From Vibrio sp. 10N (GTDB lineage: Bacteria; Pseudomonadota; Gammaproteobacteria; Enterobacterales; Vibrionaceae), in the NCBI RefSeq assembly GCF_036245475.1, contig NZ_BTPM01000001.1, positions 3,459,453 to 3,523,452 on the forward strand: a DNA stretch of 64,000 nucleotides. The letters are read 5' to 3'. Shown here piece after piece: positions 56,560 to 64,000 of this stretch; within the stretch, counting starts at the first letter, position 1, and every line of letters begins with the position of its first letter. The translations under genes and the position numbers were made by a program. The notes beneath the pieces are model-generated. The model saw nothing but the letters and a program-made list of their open reading frames with translations. It was not told the DNA's origin and did not search any database.

Positions 56560-56890
56560 TCTACCGCTTTTCTGGTATTGAGAAAATCGCTTTTAAAACA
56601 TTTTGGATCTAAGAAATAAGAATATAAAGATAAGATCTATATATATGATCTTTTACTAGATCTATTATTAGGATCCACGAACTCTGTGGATAAGTCGAGA
56701 ATGATCAACAATACCATGGATCTTTTTTAGATCGATTGTTGTGATCTAGTGTTGATCTGACGCTGTATTAGCTGGGATCAAAAAGGGTAGTTATACACAC
56801 GGCTTGGCGGGATCAAAACTTGTTCTTTGGATAAATATAGGTTTTTCACCGAAAAGATCATGTTTTATCCACAGATATAAAGGTTAAATA
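56560..56890. other. oriC: Replication origin oriC of chromosome I
   Basis: Between mnmG and mioC. DnaA boxes: 56685-56693 (TTATCCACA on the minus strand), 56791-56799 (TTATACACA, plus), 56826-56834 (TTATCCAAA, minus) and 56865-56873 (TTATCCACA, plus). Thirteen GATC sites occur within 56606-56859, where about one is expected by chance. Three 13-mer-like GATCT repeats start at 56634, 56647 and 56659 within very A/T-rich sequence, the probable unwinding region; another is at 56719. The rest of 56506-56977 holds no gene. Confidence 0.95.
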
Positions 56891-56935
56891 GTGTGCAATC
56901 AGACTTGGTCTAGTAGAAAAAGTTACTCACAGGCG

Positions 56936-56963
56936 TAAAAAAAGCGGCTTATGCCGCTTTTTC
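56936..56963 (-). terminator. Terminator of mioC, next to oriC
   Basis: On the minus strand AAAAAGCGGC/GCCGCTTTTTTT with an ATAA loop, 15 bases after mioC. It should keep mioC transcripts from entering oriC. Confidence 0.85.
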
Positions 56964-56977
56964 AGAGCTGTATTTAC

Positions 56978-57415
56978 TTATTGAAACTTGCTCAGGTGTT
57001 CGTTGAGCCAAACTTCGGCTGCATCTTCCGGTACCGGATCGTTGAGAATGTCGATCTCTAGGCAGTCTGTGAGCGGTGTAGCACCGATATCTTCCAGCAG
57101 TGAATGGGCGTGTTTTCCTGCCGCACAGAACGTGTCATAGCTGGAGTCGCCAATACCGACTACAGCAAATTTTACTTCAGACATGCGAGGTGGGGTCGCT
57201 TGCAGCGCAGCAATAAACGGCTGAATGTTATCTGGGTATTCACCCGCACCGTGCGTTGAGGTGATAACTAACCAAGTGCCCTGTGCAGGGATGTCAGTGA
57301 GCTCTGGTTGGTTATGTATGGTGGTCTCTAGACCTTGCTCTACCAGCAAATCACTAAGGTGGTCGCCTACGTACTCAGCGCCGCCAAGTGTGCTGCCTGT
57401 GATGATATGAATCAT
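56978..57415 (-). CDS. mioC: FMN-binding protein MioC
   Basis: Flavodoxin-like electron carrier, linked to biotin synthase activity in E. coli. 145 residues with the FMN phosphate loop [13 protein letters not shown] (5-17) and further FMN contacts in [11 protein letters not shown] and [13 protein letters not shown]. It borders oriC on the right and is followed by a terminator before the origin. Confidence 0.95.
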   Translation of the reverse strand: MIHIITGSTLGGAEYVGDHLSDLLVEQGLETTIHNQPELTDIPAQGTWLVITSTHGAGEYPDNIQPFIAALQATPPRMSEVKFAVVGIGDSSYDTFCAAGKHAHSLLEDIGATPLTDCLEIDILNDPVPEDAAEVWLNEHLSKFQ

Positions 57416-57438
57416 TGATGTTCCTTTTTCAATACCGC

Positions 57439-58800
57439 TTATTTACCAATACAGAAAGACGAGAAGATACGTCCAAGGAGATCATCTGAGCTGAACTCAC
57501 CGGTGATCTCATTCAAATGCTGCTGAGCAATGCGCAGCTCTTCTGCCAAAATTTCGCCCGCCATATAGCCTTCTAGCTGCTGCTGGCCAATATCAAGGTG
57601 CTCGGCAGCACGCTCCAAGGCATCGAGGTGGCGGCGACGTGCCATAAAGCCACCTTCGCTTGCGCCAGAGAAACCCATAATGGACTTAAGGTGCTCGCGA
57701 AGGGCAGGTACACCTTCACCTGTACGTGCAGAAAGACGAATCAACGTCGGATCGTTAACGTGGCAGATCCCCAGAGTTTCACCGGTTTCATCAACCTTGT
57801 TGCGGATCACCGTAATGCCGATCGATTCAGGTAAGCGATCAATAAAGTCAGGCCAAATCTCTTTTGGATCCGTAGCACTGGTTGTGGTGCCATCAACCAT
57901 AAACAGCACACGGTCTGCTTGCTCGATCTCTTCCCAAGCACGCTCAATACCAATGCGTTCCACTTCGTCAGACGCATCACGCAGGCCAGCGGTATCAATG
58001 ATGTGCAGTGGCATTCCATCAATATGGATGTGCTCACGCAGAACATCACGAGTGGTACCAGCAATATCAGTCACAATCGCTGACTCTTTACCAGACAGAG
58101 CGTTGAGTAGACTTGATTTACCTGCATTTGGGCGTCCAGCAATCACCACTTTCATGCCTTCACGCATGATGGCGCCTTGGTTAGCTTCTTTGCGAACAGA
58201 ATCGAGGTTGTCGATGATGGTTTGTAGATCGCCCGCCACTTTACCGTCGGCGAGGAAGTCGATTTCTTCTTCAGGGAAGTCAATCGCCGCCTCAACATAG
58301 ATGCGCAAATGGATGAGTGATTCCACCAGCACTTGAATGCGTTTTGAGAATTGACCTTGCAGTGATTGCAGGGCTGATTTCGCCGCTTCTTCTGAGCTGG
58401 CGTCAATCAAGTCGGCAATCGCCTCTGCTTGGGTTAGGTCCATTTTGTCGTTGAGGAACGCACGCTCACTAAACTCACCCGGTCTGGCAGGGCGAACGCC
58501 TGGGATGAGCAGAATACGTTTGATCAGCATATCCATAACCACAGGGCCACCGTGGCCTTGCAGTTCAAGCACATCTTCACCGGTAAAGGAGTGTGGGTTA
58601 GGGAAGTAAAGCGCAATACCTTGGTCGAGTTCGCCGCCATGTTCATCTTTGAATGGCAGATAGTCAGCGTAACGAGGCTTGAGTGTTTTGCCTGTTACTT
58701 GCTGTGCGACTTCTTGAGCCAAAGGGCCTGAAACGCGAATGATGCCCACGCCACCGCGGCCTGGGGCTGTGGCTTGTGCCACAATGGTGTCTGTTGTCAT
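57439..58800 (-). CDS. mnmE: tRNA modification GTPase MnmE
   Basis: Partner of MnmG in U34 modification; binds the C1 donor formyl-tetrahydrofolate. I start at ATG 58800 (MTTDTIVAQ), giving 453 residues; the frame to 58863 adds 21 residues without family support. The G domain shows GRPNAGKSS (222-230), [13 protein letters not shown] and NKVDE. The C-terminal CIGK motif with the catalytic Cys is present. 23 bases ahead of mioC. Confidence 0.98.
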   Translation of the reverse strand: MTTDTIVAQATAPGRGGVGIIRVSGPLAQEVAQQVTGKTLKPRYADYLPFKDEHGGELDQGIALYFPNPHSFTGEDVLELQGHGGPVVMDMLIKRILLIPGVRPARPGEFSERAFLNDKMDLTQAEAIADLIDASSEEAAKSALQSLQGQFSKRIQVLVESLIHLRIYVEAAIDFPEEEIDFLADGKVAGDLQTIIDNLDSVRKEANQGAIMREGMKVVIAGRPNAGKSSLLNALSGKESAIVTDIAGTTRDVLREHIHIDGMPLHIIDTAGLRDASDEVERIGIERAWEEIEQADRVLFMVDGTTTSATDPKEIWPDFIDRLPESIGITVIRNKVDETGETLGICHVNDPTLIRLSARTGEGVPALREHLKSIMGFSGASEGGFMARRRHLDALERAAEHLDIGQQQLEGYMAGEILAEELRIAQQHLNEITGEFSSDDLLGRIFSSFCIGK

Positions 58801-58849
58801 TGAATTGCCTATTCGCCGTGCTTTAGCCAAATTGTAATCATGGTCAATG

Positions 58850-58880
58850 AAAAAGGCGACCACTAAGGTCGCCTTTTATT
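58850..58880 (-). terminator. Terminator after yidC
   Basis: On the minus strand AAAGGCGAC/GTCGCCTTTTT with a 7-base loop, 19 bases after the yidC stop. Confidence 0.85.
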
Positions 58881-58898
58881 TAATCGAATTGGTTTGGA

Positions 58899-60521
58899 CT
58901 ACTTAGAGTGCAGACCTTTCTTCTCGAGCGCTCGGTAAATCAGCGTTTGCTGGATAAGCGTCACGATGTTAGAAACCAACCAGTAAAGAACGAGACCTGA
59001 TGGGAACCAAAGGAAGAAGAAGGTAAACATAACCGGCATAAAGGTCATGATCTTCTGCTGCATTGGATCCGTTACCGTCGTTGGGCTCATCTTCTGGATC
59101 AGGAACATACTTGCGCCCATGAGTAGAGGCAGAATGAAGTATGGGTCCTGAGCCGAAAGGTCATGAATCCAACCAAAGAATGGCGAGTGACGTAGCTCAA
59201 CCGATTCCATCAGTGCCCAGTACAGAGCGATGAAGATAGGCATCTGTAGCAAGATTGGTAGACAGCCACCCAGTGGGTTTACTTTCTCTTTCTTGTACAG
59301 TTCCATCATTTCTTGGCTCATGCGCTGACGGTCGTCGCCAATACGCTCACGCATTGCTTGCAGCTTAGGCTGAAGCATACGCATTTTCGCCATAGAGGTG
59401 TACTGTGCTTTGGTTAGTGGGTACATCGCACCACGTACGATGAAGGTCAAACAGATGATTGCTAGACCCCAGTTCACCACAATACCTTGAATGAACGACA
59501 GTAGCGTGTGAAGTGGCTTCGCAATGAACCATAACCAGCCGTAGTCAACTACTAGGTCTAGGTTTGGTGCAACTTCTGCCATTTCGCTTTGCAGTTTAGG
59601 ACCCGCCCATAGCGTCGCTGTAAGTGTTGCTGCTTGGCCATCGGCAATCGTCGTGTTTGGCATACGAACACCGATATCACCTAGGTTACCAATCACGCGA
59701 GTGTAGAGGTTAGTACCCGGTGCTTCGCGTGGGATCCACGCGGCTGCGAAGTAGTGCTGGATCATCGCTGCCCAACCTTGACCATCCGTCAGGTTAAGAG
59801 ACAGGTTGCGATCTTGCATATCTTCGAAGCTGTATTTTTTGTAGCGAGTGTCTTGAGTTGAGTAAGCACCGCCATTGTAGGTTGGCATTGTGATGCTGCC
59901 GCCTTTGTCTTGAAGATTTTGACGAAGGTGCGCGTACATGCCGAACGTTGCATTTTGACCAGAGTTGTTGTTTACCGTGTATTCAACATCAATGTCGTAT
60001 TTGCCACGCTTAAGAATGAAGGTTTTGGTGTAGCTGATGCCATTCGCTTCGAATGTCATCGGAACACGTAACTCGTCTTGACCGTCAGCCAGCGTGAAGC
60101 TGTCTGCAGATACTGAGTAAGCTGGACGGCTTGTGCTGCTCAGGTCGATACCTTGAGGGCCTACCAGACCACTTTGAGCAATAAACTGGTGACCTTGAGA
60201 GTCTTTTAGTAGCTCAAACGGGTCGCTAGATTCCAACTCGGTTGCGTACTCGTTAAGGTTTGCGGTAACAACATCACCGCCCACAGTTGTCACACCTAGG
60301 GTCAGTACGTCGGTTTTCACTGTGATGATTTTATCTGCGGCCGCTGTAGTGTGGCCTGGCGCAGGATCATGCTCATCAGCGAAAGATGGCGCAGGTAGAG
60401 TACTGCTTTGCGTCTGCTGAGTCGGAACTGGTGCTGGGTTCTTATAAGATTGCCATTGTTGGAACAGCAAAAAAGAAACCAAAGCCAAACCGATTAACAG
60501 AATATTACGTTGAGAATCCAT
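58899..60521 (-). CDS. yidC: Membrane protein insertase YidC
   Basis: Inserts and folds inner-membrane proteins, including Foc of ATP synthase. 540 residues: N-terminal membrane anchor ([19 protein letters not shown]), large periplasmic beta-sandwich (about 55-340), then the five-helix core with the hydrophilic-groove Arg in [17 protein letters not shown] and the coiled C1 loop. Start codon follows the yidD stop by 2 bases. Confidence 0.98.
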   Translation of the reverse strand: MDSQRNILLIGLALVSFLLFQQWQSYKNPAPVPTQQTQSSTLPAPSFADEHDPAPGHTTAAADKIITVKTDVLTLGVTTVGGDVVTANLNEYATELESSDPFELLKDSQGHQFIAQSGLVGPQGIDLSSTSRPAYSVSADSFTLADGQDELRVPMTFEANGISYTKTFILKRGKYDIDVEYTVNNNSGQNATFGMYAHLRQNLQDKGGSITMPTYNGGAYSTQDTRYKKYSFEDMQDRNLSLNLTDGQGWAAMIQHYFAAAWIPREAPGTNLYTRVIGNLGDIGVRMPNTTIADGQAATLTATLWAGPKLQSEMAEVAPNLDLVVDYGWLWFIAKPLHTLLSFIQGIVVNWGLAIICLTFIVRGAMYPLTKAQYTSMAKMRMLQPKLQAMRERIGDDRQRMSQEMMELYKKEKVNPLGGCLPILLQMPIFIALYWALMESVELRHSPFFGWIHDLSAQDPYFILPLLMGASMFLIQKMSPTTVTDPMQQKIMTFMPVMFTFFFLWFPSGLVLYWLVSNIVTLIQQTLIYRALEKKGLHSK

Positions 60522-60523
60522 CG

Positions 60524-60781
60524 TTATTTATCTCTGTCTTGTTTTTGGGCTGGTGGTACGGGGTCAAAACCCCCTTCATTCAAAGGATGGCATTTTAATA
60601 GACGTTTGCCTGATAACCAACACCCTTTTACAAAACCGTGAGCTTTAAGGGCTTCTATTGCATAAAGAGAGCAAGTTGGGTTGAACCGACAACGTGGCCC
60701 AATAAGAGGACTGATGACCCATCTATAAAAATAGACGAGACCGATTGCTAACCACGCGAGGGGCGAGACAGGCGATGCCAT
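60524..60781 (-). CDS. yidD: Membrane protein insertion efficiency factor YidD
   Basis: 85 residues, with the conserved core [22 protein letters not shown], then [10 protein letters not shown] and [12 protein letters not shown]. Its start lies inside the end of rnpA (34-base overlap), the normal arrangement in rpmH-rnpA-yidD-yidC clusters. Helps YidC-dependent insertion. Confidence 0.95.
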   Translation of the reverse strand: MASPVSPLAWLAIGLVYFYRWVISPLIGPRCRFNPTCSLYAIEALKAHGFVKGCWLSGKRLLKCHPLNEGGFDPVPPAQKQDRDK

Positions 60782-61104
60782 AGCTTATCTAGAAGTTTGA
60801 ACATTTCTTCATTGCTCAGAGTTTGCGCACTCTTTTTCGCAATTACAACAAAATCTTTGCTTGGAAGTTCGTGTTGTTTGTTACGAAAACTTTCACGTAC
60901 CAGACGCTTGAAGTGGTTTCTGCCGACAGCTGTTTTAATCTGCTTTTTAGGAACCGCTAGACCAAGACGAGGGTGTGATAGCGAGTTTTTGCGGGCAATG
61001 ATGGTGAAATGGGGGGAGCCAGCTCGATGAGCTTGCTTAAATACATTTTGGTAATGCTCGGGAGTTAACAAACGTAACTCCCGAATAAAGGCATGCTTTT
61101 TCAA
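60748..61104 (-). CDS. rnpA: Ribonuclease P protein component
   Basis: Protein subunit of RNase P, which trims tRNA 5' ends. 118 residues; the signature basic helix is [16 protein letters not shown] (here RNH in place of the common RNR). The start is a TTG at 61104, 9 bases after rpmH, with only a weak ribosome binding site. Low translation relative to rpmH would fit; E. coli rnpA also starts at a non-ATG codon. Confidence 0.95.
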   Translation of the reverse strand: MKKHAFIRELRLLTPEHYQNVFKQAHRAGSPHFTIIARKNSLSHPRLGLAVPKKQIKTAVGRNHFKRLVRESFRNKQHELPSKDFVVIAKKSAQTLSNEEMFKLLDKLWHRLSRPSRG

Positions 61105-61113
61105 AATAGAAGA

Positions 61114-61251
61114 TTATTTTGAAAGGCGAGCACGGCCTTTAGCACGACGTGCGTTAATTACTTTACGACCGTTCTTAGTCGCCATGCGAGCACGGAAACC
61201 GTGAGTACGCTTGCGCTTTAGAACTGAAGGTTGAAAAGTGCGTTTAGACAT
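61114..61251 (-). CDS. rpmH: 50S ribosomal protein L34
   Basis: 45 residues, starting [20 protein letters not shown], highly basic; one more residue at the start and two fewer near the end than E. coli L34. Two tandem promoters lie upstream. First gene of the rpmH-rnpA-yidD-yidC cluster. Confidence 0.97.
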   Translation of the reverse strand: MSKRTFQPSVLKRKRTHGFRARMATKNGRKVINARRAKGRARLSK

Positions 61252-61375
61252 GGTTATTACCTTTACTGATCAGTAGTTTTAGGTTCTCGTTGAACCCGGC
61301 GTGGGACTTATTTCCCGTCTTCTTCTCTATATAGAGATAGAGAGGAAATCCGACGCCTCTCAACAAAGAGGCGGA

Positions 61376-61404
61376 ATTGTAATCACTGACTCGTCAAGAG
61401 TCAA
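61376..61404 (-). promoter_or_regulatory. rpmH proximal promoter
   Basis: On the minus strand TTGACT and TACAAT are separated by 17 bases. The start of transcription would lie about 115 bases before the rpmH ATG. The 5' leader is long and contains a short CTCTTTGTTGAGAG-type hairpin. Confidence 0.6.
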
Positions 61405-61435
61405 TAATCAGTTCAACTTCAATTCCAGCCGGCGA

Positions 61436-61463
61436 ATTATACTTTTTGTGAGCTAGAGCGCAA
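61436..61463 (-). promoter_or_regulatory. rpmH distal promoter
   Basis: On the minus strand TTGCGC and a perfect TATAAT are separated by 16 bases, 60 bases upstream of the proximal promoter and just after the end of the ABC transporter genes. Confidence 0.6.
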
Positions 61464-61472
61464 GGATCATTA

Positions 61473-62207
61473 TTAGATCCCAACCTGATTTAGGAATTTT
61501 TTAAGTTGGATATCCTGTGGATCATTGAATATTTGCTCTGGCGTTCCTTGTTCGACGATATGGCCGTTAGCCATGAAGATCACTCTATCAGCGACCTCTT
61601 TAGCAAACTGCATTTCGTGGGTCACAACCAACATGGTTTGATGCTGAGTTGCGAGCTTTTTCATAAGGTTAAGTACTTCACCAACCCACTCAGGATCGAG
61701 TGCTGAAGTTGGTTCATCGAAGAGCAACAGCTCCGGTTGGAGCGCCATAGCGCGACCAATACCGACCCGTTGTTGCTGTCCACCGGATAGGGAAGCAGGG
61801 TATTGATCCCCTTTATCACCTAGACCGATGTCATCGAGAATTTGCTGTGCTTTTTCAAGCGCTTGGTCTTTTTTCCAGCCTTTTACGGTGATAAGACCTT
61901 CGGCAATGTTCTGACGCGCTGTCATGTGCGCGAACAGAGCGTAATTTTGAAATACAAAGCCGGTTTTACGGCGCAGCGCCAATACTTCGGCTTTGGTGTA
62001 GCTCTGACAATCGACCTTCACATCATCAATGGTGATCGTGCCTTTGTCTGCTTGCTCAAGAAAATTTACGCAGCGCAGCAGCGTCGATTTTCCGGTGCCG
62101 CTTGAGCCGATAATGACGATGATTTCCCCTTGTTTGATATCAATATCGATACCTTTCAGGACTTCTGTATCGCCAAACTGCTTGTGGATATTTTCCAGTT
62201 TAATCAT
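61473..62207 (-). CDS. Amino-acid ABC transporter ATPase (cystine type)
   Basis: 244 residues. Walker [10 protein letters not shown] (34-42), Q-loop FVFQNYALF, signature LSGGQQQR (140-147), Walker B LLLFDEP (161-167) and switch His in VVTHEM. Closest in pattern and length to GlnQ/TcyN (YecC) ATPases. Its start overlaps the permease stop by 4 bases. Could also serve the ATPase-less permease at 42.8 kb, though nothing in the sequence shows this. Confidence 0.93.
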   Translation of the reverse strand: MIKLENIHKQFGDTEVLKGIDIDIKQGEIIVIIGSSGTGKSTLLRCVNFLEQADKGTITIDDVKVDCQSYTKAEVLALRRKTGFVFQNYALFAHMTARQNIAEGLITVKGWKKDQALEKAQQILDDIGLGDKGDQYPASLSGGQQQRVGIGRAMALQPELLLFDEPTSALDPEWVGEVLNLMKKLATQHQTMLVVTHEMQFAKEVADRVIFMANGHIVEQGTPEQIFNDPQDIQLKKFLNQVGI

Positions 62208-62875
62208 CGTTGATATGCCTTGTTCAATCTTTGTTCAGCCCACAGTTGCACGCGAGTAAGCACTAACACTACGCCCCAGTAGATCAGAGCCACGGCCAAG
62301 AAAGCTTCAAAGAAGCGGAAGCTGGATGATGCTTCCATTTGAGCCTTGGCCATGATTTCAGCCACGCCGAGCGTAAAGGCCAACGATGTCGATTTGATCA
62401 TGTCGATGAAATAGTTCATCAGCGATGGCAAAGCGACACGGGTCGCCTGAGGTAAAATAATGCGGCGCATGGCTTGGCTAGTTGTCATACCCACAGACAA
62501 GCTCGCTTCCATCTGGCTGCGATCAATGCCGATGATGGCAGCACGAATACTTTCTGCCATGTAAGCGGCGAAGTGGAGTGTTAAACCGATGACGGCGGCG
62601 CTAAATGCATTTAGTCCGACCATCCACGGGAAAATTTGTGGCAGACCGTAGTAAAGTAAGAACAGCTGCACCAAAAGTGGGGTGCCGCGGAAAAAACTGA
62701 TATACAGCTGACTGAGCTGATCGAGGACAGGGATCTTGAAAACACGAATATTCGCTAAGATGACCGACAAGATCAGAGAGAACAACAGTCCCCATACTGC
62801 CATTTCCATCGTAGTGCCAAGATACTTGAGCAGTATCGGCATCAGCTCCAGCATATATTGAAAATCAAATCCCAT
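62204..62875 (-). CDS. Amino-acid ABC transporter permease (cystine type)
   Basis: 223 residues, about five membrane helices of the HisM/TcyL family, with the EAA loop [22 protein letters not shown]. The length matches E. coli TcyL (YecS, 222). It works as a homodimer with the ATPase encoded next, which overlaps it by 4 bases. Confidence 0.92.
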   Translation of the reverse strand: MGFDFQYMLELMPILLKYLGTTMEMAVWGLLFSLILSVILANIRVFKIPVLDQLSQLYISFFRGTPLLVQLFLLYYGLPQIFPWMVGLNAFSAAVIGLTLHFAAYMAESIRAAIIGIDRSQMEASLSVGMTTSQAMRRIILPQATRVALPSLMNYFIDMIKSTSLAFTLGVAEIMAKAQMEASSSFRFFEAFLAVALIYWGVVLVLTRVQLWAEQRLNKAYQR

Positions 62876-62901
62876 AACGTTACCAACTTCTAGAAAAACA
62901 A

Positions 62902-62928
62902 ACGCCCACTAACAAGCGTAGTGGGCGT
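62902..62928 (-). terminator. Hairpin between the binding-protein and permease genes
   Basis: ACGCCCACTA/TAGTGGGCGT, 10-bp stem, followed on the minus strand by TTTGTTTTT. It may end part of the transcripts or protect the 3' end of the binding-protein mRNA, giving more binding protein than permease. Confidence 0.7.
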
Positions 62929-62943
62929 AATAATAGTGATCAC

Positions 62944-63708
62944 TTACTTTTTAGTGATATCTGCGCCAAACCACTTCTCAGAGATAGTCGCTAGCGTACC
63001 ATCTGCACGCATGTCTGCCAGTGCCGCATTTACTTCTTGTTGCAGCTTTTGACCTTTTTCGTTGTTCACGAATGGCCATGCGTTCTCAATCGTTTCGAAC
63101 GGTTCGCCTGCGAGCTGCAGAGGTAGGCCTGTCTTCTTGATAAGTTCAAGTGCAGATAGGCGATCCATCACGAATGCATCAGCGCGGCCAAGGGCAACAT
63201 CGTGTTCAATACCTGTATCGTAGGTTTTAACGTTGATTTTGTTGTCCTTATCGTAGCTACGTAGTAGCTGCTCAAAGTTAGAACCCAGGTTTACCGCCAC
63301 AGTTTTACCTGCGAGGTCTTCAATACCTTTAATGCTGTCATTGCCTTTGCGAACGGTAATCTGTGCACCATCAATCACGTATGGGTTGGCAAATAGGTAT
63401 TTCGCTTTACGTGCATCGGTCATAGTGATCTGGTTAGAGATAGTGTCGATACGACCGGTCTCAAGTAAACCAAACAAACCAGAGAAGTTCGCAGTCACGT
63501 ACTCGACTTTGTAGTCGTTGCGGCGACCAATTTCGTCCCAAAGGTCAACTTCAAACCCTTGCAACTTGTCTTGCTTAACAAAGGTAAATGGGAAGTAGCG
63601 ACCAGACATGCCGACTTTCACTTCTTGTGCTGTCGCAGCATATGCTGCTTGAGATACGGTTGCAGAAAGCGCTAATGCCGTTAGTAGGCCTTTAATCCAG
63701 TTTTTCAT
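62944..63708 (-). CDS. Amino-acid binding protein, cystine (TcyJ/FliY) type
   Basis: 254 residues: signal peptide ending AYAATA, then the family 3 binding-protein fold. Specific likeness to E. coli TcyJ is seen in GRYFPFTF..KLQGFEVDL, NQITMTDARKAKY and the C-terminal DMRADGTLATISEKWFGAD. Cystine or a related amino acid is the likely ligand (inference). It starts the three-gene transporter operon; a strong GGAG-type site precedes it. Confidence 0.92.
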   Translation of the reverse strand: MKNWIKGLLTALALSATVSQAAYAATAQEVKVGMSGRYFPFTFVKQDKLQGFEVDLWDEIGRRNDYKVEYVTANFSGLFGLLETGRIDTISNQITMTDARKAKYLFANPYVIDGAQITVRKGNDSIKGIEDLAGKTVAVNLGSNFEQLLRSYDKDNKINVKTYDTGIEHDVALGRADAFVMDRLSALELIKKTGLPLQLAGEPFETIENAWPFVNNEKGQKLQQEVNAALADMRADGTLATISEKWFGADITKK

Positions 63709-64000
63709 TTTACTACTCCTTCAAATTATGGAGAGGATGTTACTGGTAAAACTGTCGATAAGTTAAATAACGAGTTGTTATTAACCATAACAAATCCGTG
63801 GTTGAACGCTGACTTTTTGCTCATCTTTGTTCAGAGACTGATCAAACTCGATGACAGCTTGAACACGGATCTATACACAAGTTAGATCATGTTTCGCATT
63901 TTGTGGGTAGATCTGTGTTTTGTGCATGCGTTTGTGAGTAAAATTAGGGCAATTTGTGCGGATCAAGCCAAATCGACCGAAAAAATTGTGAATAACTTAG
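63709..64000. promoter_or_regulatory. Intergenic region with DnaA boxes, probably ahead of dnaA
   Basis: No gene is seen. TTATTCACA (minus strand, 63987-63995) matches the DnaA box TTATNCACA fully, and CTATACACA (63871-63879) at 8 of 9. Four GATC sites lie between 63841 and 63965. In related genomes dnaA follows, and DnaA boxes near its promoter serve self-control, so this may be the dnaA upstream region. Confidence 0.5.

Overview
The window is a piece of chromosome I of a Vibrio-like gammaproteobacterium (Vibrionaceae), spanning the replication origin. The evidence is the protein sequences, the gene order (mnmG - origin - mioC - mnmE - yidC - yidD - rnpA - rpmH on one side; rsmG - parAB - atpIBEFHAGDC - glmU on the other) and the local cluster dprA - smg - yrdD - tsaC - hemF - aroE, which as I recall matches V. 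cholerae. I do not name a species.

Layout, left to right. (1) 0.2-6.3 kb: a complete minus-strand rRNA operon, 16S - tRNA Glu/Lys/Ala/Val - 23S - 5S - tRNA-Asp, with two tandem promoters and a boxA. (2) 6.3-16.4 kb: a gamma-carbonic-anhydrase-like gene, then a minus-strand block of shikimate, heme, tRNA-modification and DNA-uptake genes (yrdB, aroE, hemF, tsaC, yrdD, smg, dprA, a LysM protein). It is interrupted by plus-strand purEK under a PurR box and by a 1.6-kb IS1182-family element that sits exactly in the purK/yrdD terminator hairpin. (3) 16.4-32.8 kb: def-fmt-rsmB (start and finish of translation, 16S methylation), trkAH (K+ uptake), a HlyIII-family protein, a Spo0M-like protein, a small unexplained ORF, yihD, ccoG, srkA, dsbA, an acyltransferase, two tandem DUF2860 outer-membrane-type proteins and comM. 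(4) 33.0-39.6 kb: the ilvGMEDA operon with a leader peptide and attenuator. (5) 39.6-43.5 kb: divergent punR/punC-like genes and a divergent ABC binding-protein/permease pair without an ATPase. (6) 43.6-56.5 kb: glmU, the F1Fo ATP synthase operon, parAB, rsmG and mnmG, all minus. (7) 56.5-57.0 kb: oriC, with DnaA boxes, 13-mer-like repeats and 13 GATC sites. (8) 57-64 kb: mioC, mnmE, yidC, yidD, rnpA, rpmH and a cystine-type ABC transporter. dnaA probably lies just beyond the right edge.

How it fits together: the rRNA, ATP synthase and partition genes left of oriC run in the direction of the leftward fork, while ilv, trk, def-fmt and purEK run head-on to it. Two natural-transformation genes (dprA, comM) are present.

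Most of the window is conserved core genome. I found no CRISPR array, prophage, toxin-antitoxin or defence island, and no convincing new multi-gene system. The parts least explained by known families are the insertion of the IS into a terminator, the small ORF near 24.1 kb, the DUF2860 pair, the ATPase-less transporter with a lipobox-bearing permease, and a duplicated tRNA-Asp 3' end at the left edge.
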